A stretch of DNA of 64,000 nt, taken from Biostraticola tofi. GTDB taxonomy: Bacteria > Pseudomonadota > Gammaproteobacteria > Enterobacterales > Enterobacteriaceae. The position numbers were made by a program, and so were the translations under genes. Where the stretch lies: NCBI RefSeq assembly GCF_004343195.1, contig NZ_SMCR01000011.1, positions 53,277 through 117,276 of the forward strand, in the 5' to 3' direction. Positions 38,363-46,807 of the stretch are shown piece by piece. Under the pieces are notes generated by a model. The model ran no database searches, was not told the origin of the DNA, and worked only from the letters and a program-made list of their open reading frames with translations. Positions within the stretch are counted from its first letter, which is position 1; the number at the start of each line of letters is the position of its first letter.

Positions 38363-38462
38363 AGTAGCAGTAGCAGTAGCAGTAGCAGTAGCAGTAGCAG
38401 TAGCAGTAGCAGTAGCAGTAGCAGTAGCAGTAGCAGTAGCAGTAGCAGTAGCAGTAGCAGTA
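38363..38462. repeat. hexamer microsatellite (AGTAGC)n, 16.7 copies
   Basis: Uninterrupted period-6 repeat of AGTAGC over 100 bp, the longest pure tandem repeat in the window. The bases just before it (about 38310-38362) are a graded series of related units (GATAGTC, AAGTAGC). It lies between the EIIA stop and the formate/nitrite-type channel gene, 126 bp before the latter's start. On the minus strand an artificial Thr-Ala-repeat frame appears, but the unit is a multiple of 3 and no gene is supported. Replication slippage could alter promoter spacing. Confidence 0.97.
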
Positions 38463-38588
38463 AAACGGTTACGGAGTATTGATGCTATTTTCTTCAACGA
38501 GTGAAGATTTTATTGCCGCTTGATTGGCATAAGTGCCTGTTGCGAGTAATATGCTGCGCACCGTTTTCCTTGTTAACATTTTACTGAC

Positions 38589-39371
38589 ATGTCGTTTCAT
38601 TCTCCTAAAGAAATCGCAGCAATTGCAGTACAGGCTGGCGTGGCCAAAAGCCGCGCTCCGCTGGCCTATCTATGGGTACTCGGCATCGTAGCCGGAGCGT
38701 TTATCGCTTTGGGCTTTATGCTGGACTTGCATATCATGGCCAAGCTGCCGCCGGAATGGGGCTCATTCGGCACCTTTCTCGGCGCTGCGGTGTTCCCGGT
38801 AGGGCTTATCCTGACCATACTGGCCGGTGGTGAGCTGCTGACGGGCAATATGATGAGCCTACCGATGGCCTGGTTTGCCCGCCAGATAAGCTTTATCTCC
38901 CTGGTGCGCAACTGGTTCTGGGTTACCCTGGCCAACTTTATCGGCAGCATTATGATCGCCTGGTTCTTTGGTCATTTTCTCGGTATGACCGAAGGGGCTT
39001 TCCTGGCCAAGACGGTGGCCACCGCCCATGCCAAGATTTCAGCCGATTTTATGCATGCCTTCGTCTCGGCGATTGGCTGCAACTGGCTGGTCAGCCTGGC
39101 GGTATGGCTTGCCTACAGCAGTAAAGATGTGGCTGGCAAGATCCTGGCCATCTGGTTCCCGATCATGGCGTTTGTGCTGCTGGGCTTCCAACACGTGGTA
39201 GCCAATATGTTTGTCATCCCGGCAGCCATTTTCGCCGGCCAGGCGACCTGGTCTGAGTATATGACCAATTTTCCACCAGTATTCCTGGGAAATGCGGTCG
39301 GCGGTGGCATCTTCGTCGCAGCGGTGTATTTTATCGCTTACCGTCCGATAGTCCGCCCGGCTGACATCTGA
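38589..39371 (+). CDS. formate/nitrite transporter (FNT) family channel
   Basis: 260-residue inner-membrane protein with six helices, the pentameric FNT fold that passes formate, nitrite or similar monovalent acids. The FNT signature is clear: a GGELLTGNMM segment in helix 2 (about 79-88) and a second short GCNWLVSLAVW segment. The HVVANMF motif is a known FNT element with the pore His. The substrate cannot be told from sequence; it is not obviously FocA or NirC. No clear ribosome binding site precedes the ATG. Downstream is lysA, convergent, with 51 bp between the stops. Confidence 0.87.
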   Translation: MSFHSPKEIAAIAVQAGVAKSRAPLAYLWVLGIVAGAFIALGFMLDLHIMAKLPPEWGSFGTFLGAAVFPVGLILTILAGGELLTGNMMSLPMAWFARQISFISLVRNWFWVTLANFIGSIMIAWFFGHFLGMTEGAFLAKTVATAHAKISADFMHAFVSAIGCNWLVSLAVWLAYSSKDVAGKILAIWFPIMAFVLLGFQHVVANMFVIPAAIFAGQATWSEYMTNFPPVFLGNAVGGGIFVAAVYFIAYRPIVRPADI

Positions 39372-39422
39372 CAGCAGTATCCGGCCGCCAGCAGCAGGCA
39401 ACCGTTGCTGGCGCCGACCGGG

Positions 39423-40685
39423 TTAAATCAGTTCCAGCGCGAACAGATCGTCAAGCGCCTGACGGCGTCTGATCTGCCGCGGGATGCCGTGCTCAAACAG
39501 CACCTCCGGCAACAGCGGGCGACTATTGTAGTTTGACGACATAGACGCACCGTAGGCACCGGTATCATGGAACACCAGGTAATCACCTACCTGCGCCTTG
39601 GGCAGTGCCCGTGGCACCACTCCGCCTCCTTCAGCCTGGGTAAACACATCGCCTGACTCGCAAAGCGGCCCGCCGACCACCGTATCGCGCAGCGGTTCAT
39701 TTTCGGGATTGCGACCGTCGGCCGGCAGCAGGGAAATATGGTGATAGCTGCCGTACATGGCTGGGCGCATCAAATCGTTAAAGCCGGCATCCACCAGCAC
39801 AAAATGCCGACCGCCCATCTGCTTGACCACCCTCACCTGCGCCACCAGCGCGCCGGACTCAGCCACCAGAAAACGGCCGGGTTCGATTTCCAGCGTCACC
39901 GGATGCCCCAGATGGCGGCTTATTTTCTGCCGGGTCGCATCCCACAAGCCAAAATAGTGATCGGTATTAATCGACTCTTCCCCTAGCCGATAAGGAATTG
40001 ACAGCCCACCCCCAGCGGAAATCGCCTGGATATCCTGTCCGCTGGCGATCACCTGTTCCGCCATCGCAGCGCAGACCTGTGCCAAATGGGCGTAATCGAC
40101 CCCGGATCCGATATGCATATGGACGCCGATGAGTTTCAGTCCATGCTGCTGGATCTTGCTGATCGCCTCAGGCAAATCACCAAACCAGATACCGTGCTTA
40201 CTGTTTTCACCGCCGGTATTGGTTTTCTGACTGTGACCATGGCCAAACCCGGGATTGATACGCAGCCAGACGCCGTGTCCGGGGGAACGCGTGCCGAGTT
40301 GATCCAGCATATCGATGGAGCCGGTATTGACCGGAATACCCAGTTCAGCCACCCGATTCAAGGTTTGCTCATCAATAAGATCAGCGGTAAACACGATATC
40401 AGCCGGAAATTGGCCAGGCTGGAAGCCTGCCAGCAGCGCACGTTCAATCTCCCCCAGCGAGACCGAGTCGACTTTGACCCCCTGCTCGCGCATCAGCCGC
40501 AGAATATGGATATTAGAGCAGGCTTTCTGGGCAAAGCGGATAACATCAAACCGGCGCAGTTGGTTAATGCTTGCGGTAATGGTTTCGGCTTCATAGGCCC
40601 ATACCGGGCCGCCATATTGCCGGTAAAGCTGCAGCAGGTTGTCGGCATTCAGGGCGCTGGGGGTATTGAACAGGCTGTGAGGCAT
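39423..40685 (-). CDS. lysA: diaminopimelate decarboxylase LysA
   Basis: PLP enzyme that makes L-lysine from meso-diaminopimelate, the last step of lysine synthesis. From the ATG at 40685 (MPHSLF, as in E. coli) it has 420 residues; an earlier in-frame ATG at 40709 adds eight odd residues. Lys54 in FAQKACSN holds PLP. The sequence also has GGGLSIPY, EPGRFLVAESGAL and the catalytic CESGDVFTQ (Cys). The gene is divergent from lysR, as in E. coli. Confidence 0.97.
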   Translation of the reverse strand: MPHSLFNTPSALNADNLLQLYRQYGGPVWAYEAETITASINQLRRFDVIRFAQKACSNIHILRLMREQGVKVDSVSLGEIERALLAGFQPGQFPADIVFTADLIDEQTLNRVAELGIPVNTGSIDMLDQLGTRSPGHGVWLRINPGFGHGHSQKTNTGGENSKHGIWFGDLPEAISKIQQHGLKLIGVHMHIGSGVDYAHLAQVCAAMAEQVIASGQDIQAISAGGGLSIPYRLGEESINTDHYFGLWDATRQKISRHLGHPVTLEIEPGRFLVAESGALVAQVRVVKQMGGRHFVLVDAGFNDLMRPAMYGSYHHISLLPADGRNPENEPLRDTVVGGPLCESGDVFTQAEGGGVVPRALPKAQVGDYLVFHDTGAYGASMSSNYNSRPLLPEVLFEHGIPRQIRRRQALDDLFALELI

Positions 40686-40820
40686 AGTGATCTCGTTATT
40701 ATCCGGCAATGCGTTAATGAATATAACGTTATTATCCCAGCGCCTGCATCAGCAATAAAATATCTATTTTGCTCTGATCTATTCATTTATGATATGGGAT
40801 AGGCTGATAACGGGGGCACT

Positions 40821-41741
40821 ATGGCAGGCGTTTCACTTCGACACATCGATATTTTTTATACCGTAATGACTACCGGCAACCTGACTGAAGCCGCAGCGCA
40901 GCTCAATACCTCGCAGCCAACGGTAAGCCGTGAATTGGCCCGATTGGAACGGCTGCTGCAGATGACGCTGTTCGAGCGCATTAAAGGCCGCCTTAAACCC
41001 ACCAGGGAAGGGCTCAGACTGTTTGAGGAAGTCCGGCAATCCTACTCCGGGCTGGACCGTATTCTCGCCGCTGCCCAGTCAATCCGCCGTTTTGACCAAG
41101 CCCAGCTGTCGCTGGCCTGCCTGCCGGTATTCTCCCAGTCACTGCTGCCCGAGATTTGTCGGGGTTTCCTGGCGGCCTACCCGGCGGTAAGCATTAACGT
41201 GATACCGCAGGAGTCACCGTTGCTTGAAGAGTGGCTATCGGCCCAGCGCCATGATTTGGGATTGACCGAGCATGACCTGACACCTGCCGGTACCGAACGT
41301 GAGGCATTGATGACCTTAAATGAAGTCTGCGTTCTTCCTGCTGGCCATCCGCTGTGTAACCGCGAGATGCTCTGCCCCGCCGATTTTGCCGGTCAGCCCT
41401 TTATCAGCCTGTCGGCAGGCGATGGCTATCGACAATTGCTGGATAACTGTTTTGCAAAGGCCGGCGTTAACCGGCGCATGGTGCTGGAGACCCACAGCGC
41501 GGCTTCAGTGTGCGCCATGGTGCGCGCCGGCGCCGGCGTGTCGATAGTCAATCCGCTGACGGCCCTGGATTATGCCGCCAGCGGTGTAGAGTTAAGACCA
41601 TTCAGCATAGACGTGCCGTTTACCGTCAGCCTGATACGCCCGCTGCATCGCCCCGCTTCAGCACTGGTGGATGCCTTTCGCGGCTTTCTGCATGAATTTG
41701 CCGCCGACGTCCCCGCCAGGCTTAGCCGGCACCTGGCCTGA
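40821..41741 (+). CDS. lysR: LysR, transcriptional activator of lysA
   Basis: Prototype LysR-type regulator: 306 residues, N-terminal winged HTH (about 1-62, NLTEAAAQLNTSQPTVSRELARLERLLQMTLFERIKGRLKPT) and a ligand-binding domain that senses diaminopimelate. In E. coli it activates lysA. Here too it is divergent from lysA across 135 bp. A partly dyadic A/T-rich stretch (GCAATAAAATATCTATTTTG, about 40750-40769) could be its site. Confidence 0.95.
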   Translation: MAGVSLRHIDIFYTVMTTGNLTEAAAQLNTSQPTVSRELARLERLLQMTLFERIKGRLKPTREGLRLFEEVRQSYSGLDRILAAAQSIRRFDQAQLSLACLPVFSQSLLPEICRGFLAAYPAVSINVIPQESPLLEEWLSAQRHDLGLTEHDLTPAGTEREALMTLNEVCVLPAGHPLCNREMLCPADFAGQPFISLSAGDGYRQLLDNCFAKAGVNRRMVLETHSAASVCAMVRAGAGVSIVNPLTALDYAASGVELRPFSIDVPFTVSLIRPLHRPASALVDAFRGFLHEFAADVPARLSRHLA

Positions 41742-41798
41742 GGCCGCTACCGGGCTGAAAAGATGCGTCCGCTTGCCAGCCAGTGGAGAAGGCGGTAT

Positions 41799-42956
41799 TC
41801 AGGCGGTAACCGGCCTGCCGGGCGATGTTCTGAAGGTCACCAGGCAAATCAGTAGCCCACCAACCGCCAGCAGCGCCGCCGCCAGCGGAATAGCGGTCAG
41901 CCCCCAGCCGATAGCAATGACCTTGCCACCAACCCACGCCCCAAGCGCGTTACCGATATTAAAAGCCGAAATATTCAATGTCGATACCAGGTTAGGCGCA
42001 TCGTTGCCGTGGGCCACTACATTAATCTGCAGGGCCGGAATGGTGCTGAAGGTGGCTATCGCCCATAAAAACAGGGTAATTTCAGCCGGCCACAGATCGC
42101 CGCTGGTCCAGCGGAACACGATGGAAAAGACGGCGATAAGCGTAAAGCTCAGCATCAGGCTGAAGGATACGCGCCAGTCGGCCAGCCGGCCGCCGATAAG
42201 ATTGCCCAGCGTCAGGCCGGCACCGATCATAAACAGGGTCCAGCTAACCCCTTTATCAGTAATGCCGGTCACCTGCAGCAGTAAAGGCGCAATATAGCTG
42301 AACAAGGTAAACATGGCCGCGGCAAACAATACCGTCATCAGCAGCGACAGCAGCAGTCTGCCGTTACGCAAAGCAGAAAACTCCCGGCCCAGATCCGGCG
42401 GCGTCGCGTTACGCTGAGCCGGCAGGCTGAACAACAACGCCGCCAGCGACAAAATGCCCAGGCCTGCCACGCACCAGAAAGTGGCGCGCCAGCCATAGAT
42501 TTGTCCAAGCCAGGTGCCCAGCGGCACACCCAGCACATTGGCCAGGGTCAGTCCGGTAAACATCATAGCGACGGCTGAGGCCTGGCGATGGGCGGGTACC
42601 AGCCCCGCAGCCACCACCGCGCCGATGCCAAAAAAAGCGCCGTGACACAGCGCCGTGACTATCCTCGCCAACATCAGCAGCCCATAGCCGTAAGCCATGG
42701 CACAGAGTGCATTACCGACGATAAAAATCACCATCAGCAGCGACAGACAGGTTTTACGAGGCAGCCTGGCGGTCAGCACAGCCATGATCGGCGCGCCAAT
42801 CGCCACCCCCAGCGCATAGCCACTGATTAACCAACCGGCACCCGGCAGCGAAACCGACAGGCTATCGGCCACCTCAGGCAGTAACCCCATGATGACAAAT
42901 TCAGTGGTGCCGATGGCGAAAGCGCTCAGCGCCAGTGCCAAAAGAGCAACAGGCAT
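41799..42956 (-). CDS. MFS permease, YdhP/AraJ-type DHA1 family
   Basis: 385-residue permease with 12 membrane segments. The N terminus MPVALLALALSAFAIGTTEFVIMGLLPEVAD is typical of the AraJ/YdhP/NepI-type drug:H+ antiporters, and GLTLANVLGVPLGTWLGQ is the second helix-loop motif. The likely role is export of a small molecule or drug; no substrate can be given. It is convergent with lysR (57 bp) and lies 25 bp after the stop of the secreted protein gene at 42982; its own start is far away, so independent transcription is possible. Confidence 0.88.
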   Translation of the reverse strand: MPVALLALALSAFAIGTTEFVIMGLLPEVADSLSVSLPGAGWLISGYALGVAIGAPIMAVLTARLPRKTCLSLLMVIFIVGNALCAMAYGYGLLMLARIVTALCHGAFFGIGAVVAAGLVPAHRQASAVAMMFTGLTLANVLGVPLGTWLGQIYGWRATFWCVAGLGILSLAALLFSLPAQRNATPPDLGREFSALRNGRLLLSLLMTVLFAAAMFTLFSYIAPLLLQVTGITDKGVSWTLFMIGAGLTLGNLIGGRLADWRVSFSLMLSFTLIAVFSIVFRWTSGDLWPAEITLFLWAIATFSTIPALQINVVAHGNDAPNLVSTLNISAFNIGNALGAWVGGKVIAIGWGLTAIPLAAALLAVGGLLICLVTFRTSPGRPVTA

Positions 42957-42981
42957 AACGAAACTCCCTGCAAAGCAAAAA

Positions 42982-43713
42982 TCAGTAAAGTGAAACCCGA
43001 AGAAATTCTCCGCTGGCGGCTACATTCATTCCAAAGCCGCAATCGCCGCTCCCCTGGGTTAAATGAAGACGGTCCGCTTCGAATAACATATCAACCTGAC
43101 AGGGTGCATCGCTTATCGTGCTGTCGGCGAGCGGTGCGTAGATTGACTTATTATTATCAATAGATTGAATTGTGGTGAACTGGCCGATATTGGGCCCGTA
43201 GAACATCCCCATTCCCGGCATGTAATAGCCATTAAAGGTGATTTTCCATTGGCCGTTATCCGCCGGCATGACGGAAACCGAGCTCCATACTCCCTGCCCG
43301 GCATAGCGCCAGTATTGGCCCATGGGGGTCGAGGCAAGGGCGGGGGTTAATCGCGTTAGTATCGGCTGAAGCAGCGTCAGATTGTAGCGGCTTTTATCAT
43401 TATCCGGTGCCAGATTCAGCCACGCGCGCGCCTGCAAAGGTTCATCATTGCGGATAAGCATCAAGGCAATATTATTATAGGCAGTCTGAATTTCGCGCTG
43501 AGATCGGCGGCAAAATTCACTCCATCCAGCCTGGGCGGTATATTCGTCAATCGCTTTGGCAAGATTACCGTGCTGATAAGCGCTTGCTCCTGCCTGGGCA
43601 TAGCTATCGACTTTGTCGCAGGCGAGTTTTATCTGATCGTCGTCGGTTGCGGCAGCGCTGTGGGCGACATAGCACAAAGCCGCTAACAAGCCCCCTTTCC
43701 CTATCCAGTTCAT
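42982..43713 (-). CDS. secreted protein of unknown function with N-terminal helical repeats
   Basis: I do not recognise this gene. The 243-residue product has a signal peptide (about 1-22, LLAALCYVAHSAAA). A helical stretch of TPR type follows (DKVDSYAQAGASAYQHGNLAKAIDEYTAQ to about residue 110). The second half is beta-rich (about 130-243) with a proline- and glycine-rich PGMGMFYGPN and a Cys pair (APCQVDM, GDCGFGMN) that could form a disulfide in the periplasm. It might be an inhibitor or scavenging protein. It is divergent from the MFS gene at 44098. Confidence 0.7.
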   Translation of the reverse strand: MNWIGKGGLLAALCYVAHSAAATDDDQIKLACDKVDSYAQAGASAYQHGNLAKAIDEYTAQAGWSEFCRRSQREIQTAYNNIALMLIRNDEPLQARAWLNLAPDNDKSRYNLTLLQPILTRLTPALASTPMGQYWRYAGQGVWSSVSVMPADNGQWKITFNGYYMPGMGMFYGPNIGQFTTIQSIDNNKSIYAPLADSTISDAPCQVDMLFEADRLHLTQGSGDCGFGMNVAASGEFLRVSLY

Positions 43714-44097
43714 TTCAGGTCTTTCTCACAGGTTTTTCTGGGCTTGAGCGATAATGAAGGGCGTCCGGTAATAAGTAAAGGGGGTTGAATATCGGCTGTT
43801 GCTGGATAATCAGGCGCAATTAATTTCTGCGGCAACCTTTTCTACCTTCGATAATAATTATTTAATTATGTTACAAAGATATTTAATCATCTTTACTACA
43901 AGATATGCTACTCCACCTACCGAAATAGTCGCACTTCATTCAAAATAAAACGCTATTTTAATGAAAAGATTCAGCTGATATCACTAAGTTATTCCTATAA
44001 GATGGATTTATCAATCTTTAACCTTTGATGAATTTTGCAACGGTACGGTTATTTTTGACTAGAGTGTACTAGATATTTTTCAGTTAAAGCCGGCTTT
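43714..44097. other. AT-rich divergent regulatory gap
   Basis: This 384-bp gap is AT-rich and has no open frame. It must hold the promoters of the secreted protein gene and the MFS gene. A small dyad, CTAG-N6-CTAG at 44059-44072, lies 26 bp before the MFS start; I can attach no known regulator to it. Confidence 0.4.
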
Positions 44098-45414
44098 ATG
44101 ATTAGAACAACGCTCTTCAGATTACCTATCAGCTTTATTGCTCAGTTACTCACCCATGAAAATTTTACTGCCCATTTGCGCGGTATTCTGATTGCAGTGT
44201 TGTTGACCAGCATCGCGGCATCCACTTATGGTTTCGGCGTTTATCTGTACCCGCAATTAATAAACGTTATGCGAGAGGATTTGCATTTTGATTACCAGGT
44301 AGTGGGCACAATAACCGCTGCGGCTCAGGGCTGCTATATCCTATTTTCATTATGCGGAACCTGGCTCGCAAGACGCATCGGCGGCAGCCAGATATTAGTG
44401 GGTTCCCTGGCCAGCTGTGGCCTGTTACTTATTATGCTGCCGCTGACCAGCAATATATGGCTTATCGGCTTGATCCTCGCGCTGATGGGAGGACTTACCG
44501 CTTCGGTATGGGTGCCGATGGCTGAACTGATTTCCCTGACCATCACCTATGAAAATCGCGGCAAAGTGCTCTCGCTGATTTCCAGCGGCACCAGCTACGG
44601 CGTATTCATAAATAGCCTGCTGGTGCCTTGGCTGGTTACCGAGCAGAACTGGCAGACAATCTGGTATGCGGTTGGGGCTGGCACGCTGGTACTGACCCTG
44701 GTTACCCTGTTGTCCTTTCGCCGGCTGGGACTGTTTTTCAAAGCCAACCTGGCGCAAACTACGCTGCCTGACACCGACCCGCCAGCCATACCGCAACAAC
44801 CTCGCACCTCCTGGGGTAAACGCCTGCTTACTGGTCTTCACCAGGCGGTCAAACCTTGGGTAGTCACTATCTGGATCCTGACTTTTGTCGGCGGGTTTTG
44901 CGCCATGCCGTTCCAGAACTATCTGTCGCCTTACCTGCTGGAAGAAGTGGGCGTCAGCTCGGATCTGTCATCGCAAATCTGGGGAATGGTAGGCTTTACC
45001 GGCATGTTTTCCGGGCTGATACTGGGAACGCTGTCGGACAAAGCCGGTGTGCGCACTACCCTGGCGTTATGTTACGCCTGCCTGTTTCTGGCCGGTGTGC
45101 TATTGGTGACGTTACCGACCGGCTATTATCTGTTTGCCGCCAGTATCCTTTTTGCCGTCGCTTACTATCCGATCTTTGGTCTGATCCCGGCCTATACCGC
45201 GAAGAAAATCAAGGATGCCGATTCAGGCACCATCACGCTGGTGTTTGGCGTATCAAACGTCACGCTGGGTCTGGGCGGTATGATGGGTAACCTGGTGGGC
45301 GGGATGCTCAAGGAGTCGACAGGGTCATTTTTCTGGACTTATGTGGTGGTCATAGCCGCAGCCTTGACCCTGGCGCTGCTGTCACAACTGTTGCCCGATG
45401 AGCATAGCGCCTAA
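44098..45414 (+). CDS. MFS permease
   Basis: 438-residue major-facilitator permease with 12 membrane helices and a long N-terminal extension (about 30 residues before the first helix ILIAVLLTSIAA). The motif A-like region is DEKAGVRTT-type (LSDKAGVRTTLALC). The central loop (about 215-245) is Pro-rich. It resembles the YbfB/CynX-like uptake permeases more than multidrug exporters, but this is a weak impression. Substrate unknown. No strong ribosome binding site precedes the ATG. Confidence 0.85.
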   Translation: MIRTTLFRLPISFIAQLLTHENFTAHLRGILIAVLLTSIAASTYGFGVYLYPQLINVMREDLHFDYQVVGTITAAAQGCYILFSLCGTWLARRIGGSQILVGSLASCGLLLIMLPLTSNIWLIGLILALMGGLTASVWVPMAELISLTITYENRGKVLSLISSGTSYGVFINSLLVPWLVTEQNWQTIWYAVGAGTLVLTLVTLLSFRRLGLFFKANLAQTTLPDTDPPAIPQQPRTSWGKRLLTGLHQAVKPWVVTIWILTFVGGFCAMPFQNYLSPYLLEEVGVSSDLSSQIWGMVGFTGMFSGLILGTLSDKAGVRTTLALCYACLFLAGVLLVTLPTGYYLFAASILFAVAYYPIFGLIPAYTAKKIKDADSGTITLVFGVSNVTLGLGGMMGNLVGGMLKESTGSFFWTYVVVIAAALTLALLSQLLPDEHSA

Positions 45415-45445
45415 TGGCCAGGGGCGGTTAGGCTGCCCCTTGGCC

Positions 45446-45513
45446 GTTTTAGCCTAGCCGTTTTAGCCGTTTTAGCCGTCTTAGCTGTCTTAGCCGTCTT
45501 AGCTGTCTTAGCG
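45446..45513. repeat. degenerate 9-bp tandem repeat (GTTTTAGCC-type)
   Basis: Six head-to-tail 9-mers run from 45460 to 45513: two GTTTTAGCC followed by alternating GTCTTAGCT and GTCTTAGCC-type units. A seventh unit is at 45446-45454. The repeat lies between the convergent stops of the MFS gene (45414) and the quinone reductase gene (45521), so both transcripts could read into it. Confidence 0.9.
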
Positions 45514-45520
45514 CAACCAA

Positions 45521-46549
45521 TCAAAGCAAATGGCTGTAGTCAGGCATCACCAGCACAATTTTGCCGATATGGGTGCTGGCTTCCATCAGTTTATGGGCCT
45601 GGCTGGCCTGATCGAAGGGGAATGCCCGGTCAATCAACGGCCTGACTCGCCCCTGGGACAGTAATGGCCACACTTTCAGTTGCAATTCAGCAGCTATCGC
45701 CGCTTTGTCTTCAACGCTACGCGAACGTAGAGTAGAGCCAGTGTGCGTCAGACGTTTGGCCAGCATCAGCATCAGGTTAAGCTCTTTGGCGGCACCGTTC
45801 TGAACCCCTATCTGTATGATGCGGCCATTGACGGCAGCGGCCTGGTAGTTACGCGCCACATACTCGCCGGCAATCAAATCGACCACCACATCCGCGCCGT
45901 GATCCTGGGTCAGACGCTTGACCTCGGCCACAAAATCATCGTTGCGATAATTTATGGCGTGGTCAGCCCCCAGCTTCAGCGCCGCCTGGCGTTTCTCTTC
46001 TGAGCCTACGGTGGTGATTACCGTAGCCCCAAAAGCCTTGGCCAGCATGATAGTGACGGTACCGATGCCTGAGGTGCCGCCATGGACCAGCAGTGTTTCA
46101 CCGGCCTCAAGTTTGCCGCGCTGAAACACATTGGCCCAGACGGTAAAAAACGTCTCTGGGATGGCGGCCGCTTCCAAAAGACTGATGCCGTCCGGTATCG
46201 GCAGGGCATTGGTTTCATGCACAACGCAGTATTCCGCATAGCCGCCGCCGGCAATCAGGGCGCACACCCGGTCGTTAAGCGAAAAGCGCGTGACGCCTTC
46301 GCCAACCTGTACCACTTCGCCGGAAATCTCCAGGCCCGGGATTTTCGACGCGCCGGCCGGCGGCGGATAGGATCCCTGTCGCTGCATCACATCGGGCCGA
46401 TTGACGCCGGCAGCGGCCACTTTGACCAGCAGATAGCCCGGTTCCACCTTGGGCAGGGGCTGGCTGATAACGATCAATTCCTCGGGGCCACCGGGTTTGC
46501 GTATATCGATGGCCTGAAGGGTGTCGGGAAGGGCAGAAGAAGCATTCAT
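45521..46549 (-). CDS. NAD(P)H quinone oxidoreductase, zinc-independent (PIG3/Qor type)
   Basis: 342-residue medium-chain dehydrogenase/reductase of the quinone oxidoreductase group. The Rossmann motif is seen as LLVHGGTSGIGTVTIML (about 150-166), followed by a GSEEKRQAALKLGADHAINY cofactor region. Zinc ligands are absent, as in Qor/PIG3. The N terminus matches MQAIDIRKPGGPEEL. The likely role is one-electron or two-electron reduction of quinones or small carbonyls; no partner gene fixes it. Confidence 0.9.
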   Translation of the reverse strand: MNASSALPDTLQAIDIRKPGGPEELIVISQPLPKVEPGYLLVKVAAAGVNRPDVMQRQGSYPPPAGASKIPGLEISGEVVQVGEGVTRFSLNDRVCALIAGGGYAEYCVVHETNALPIPDGISLLEAAAIPETFFTVWANVFQRGKLEAGETLLVHGGTSGIGTVTIMLAKAFGATVITTVGSEEKRQAALKLGADHAINYRNDDFVAEVKRLTQDHGADVVVDLIAGEYVARNYQAAAVNGRIIQIGVQNGAAKELNLMLMLAKRLTHTGSTLRSRSVEDKAAIAAELQLKVWPLLSQGRVRPLIDRAFPFDQASQAHKLMEASTHIGKIVLVMPDYSHLL

Positions 46550-46807
46550 GACTGAGATCCTGTTGACTGTTAAAACAAACCTATATCGTCAAGGAGAGAC
46601 GATGAGGGCCAAGGGTGACTGTCGGTAAGATTAGCGTGCCGTTATCCCGTCCAGGCGGCAAAAAGTGCGTACCATGCCAGTCAGTCCTTTTGCACCTCGT
46701 CACTCCACCCATCCATCAGCCGTTGTGGACTCGCTCGCTGAAAACATCCCGCCAATCCTGGCAGGCTGCGTCCCGGGTAGCGTTTGAGCAACCGGTTAAC
46801 GGATAGA

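Noticed and set aside
38261..38497. Minus-strand frame of Thr-Ala repeats
   Set aside because: It is only the translation of the hexamer microsatellite; the unit length is a multiple of three, so any frame stays open by itself.
44059..44072. CTAG-N6-CTAG dyad, considered as a TrpR site
   Set aside because: TrpR operators have CTAG-N4-CTAG; the 6-base spacer does not fit and the genes have no link to tryptophan.
46615..46806. 63-codon plus frame between the quinone reductase and Set genes
   Set aside because: No ribosome binding site and no family features; the 258-bp gap probably holds only the quinone reductase promoter.
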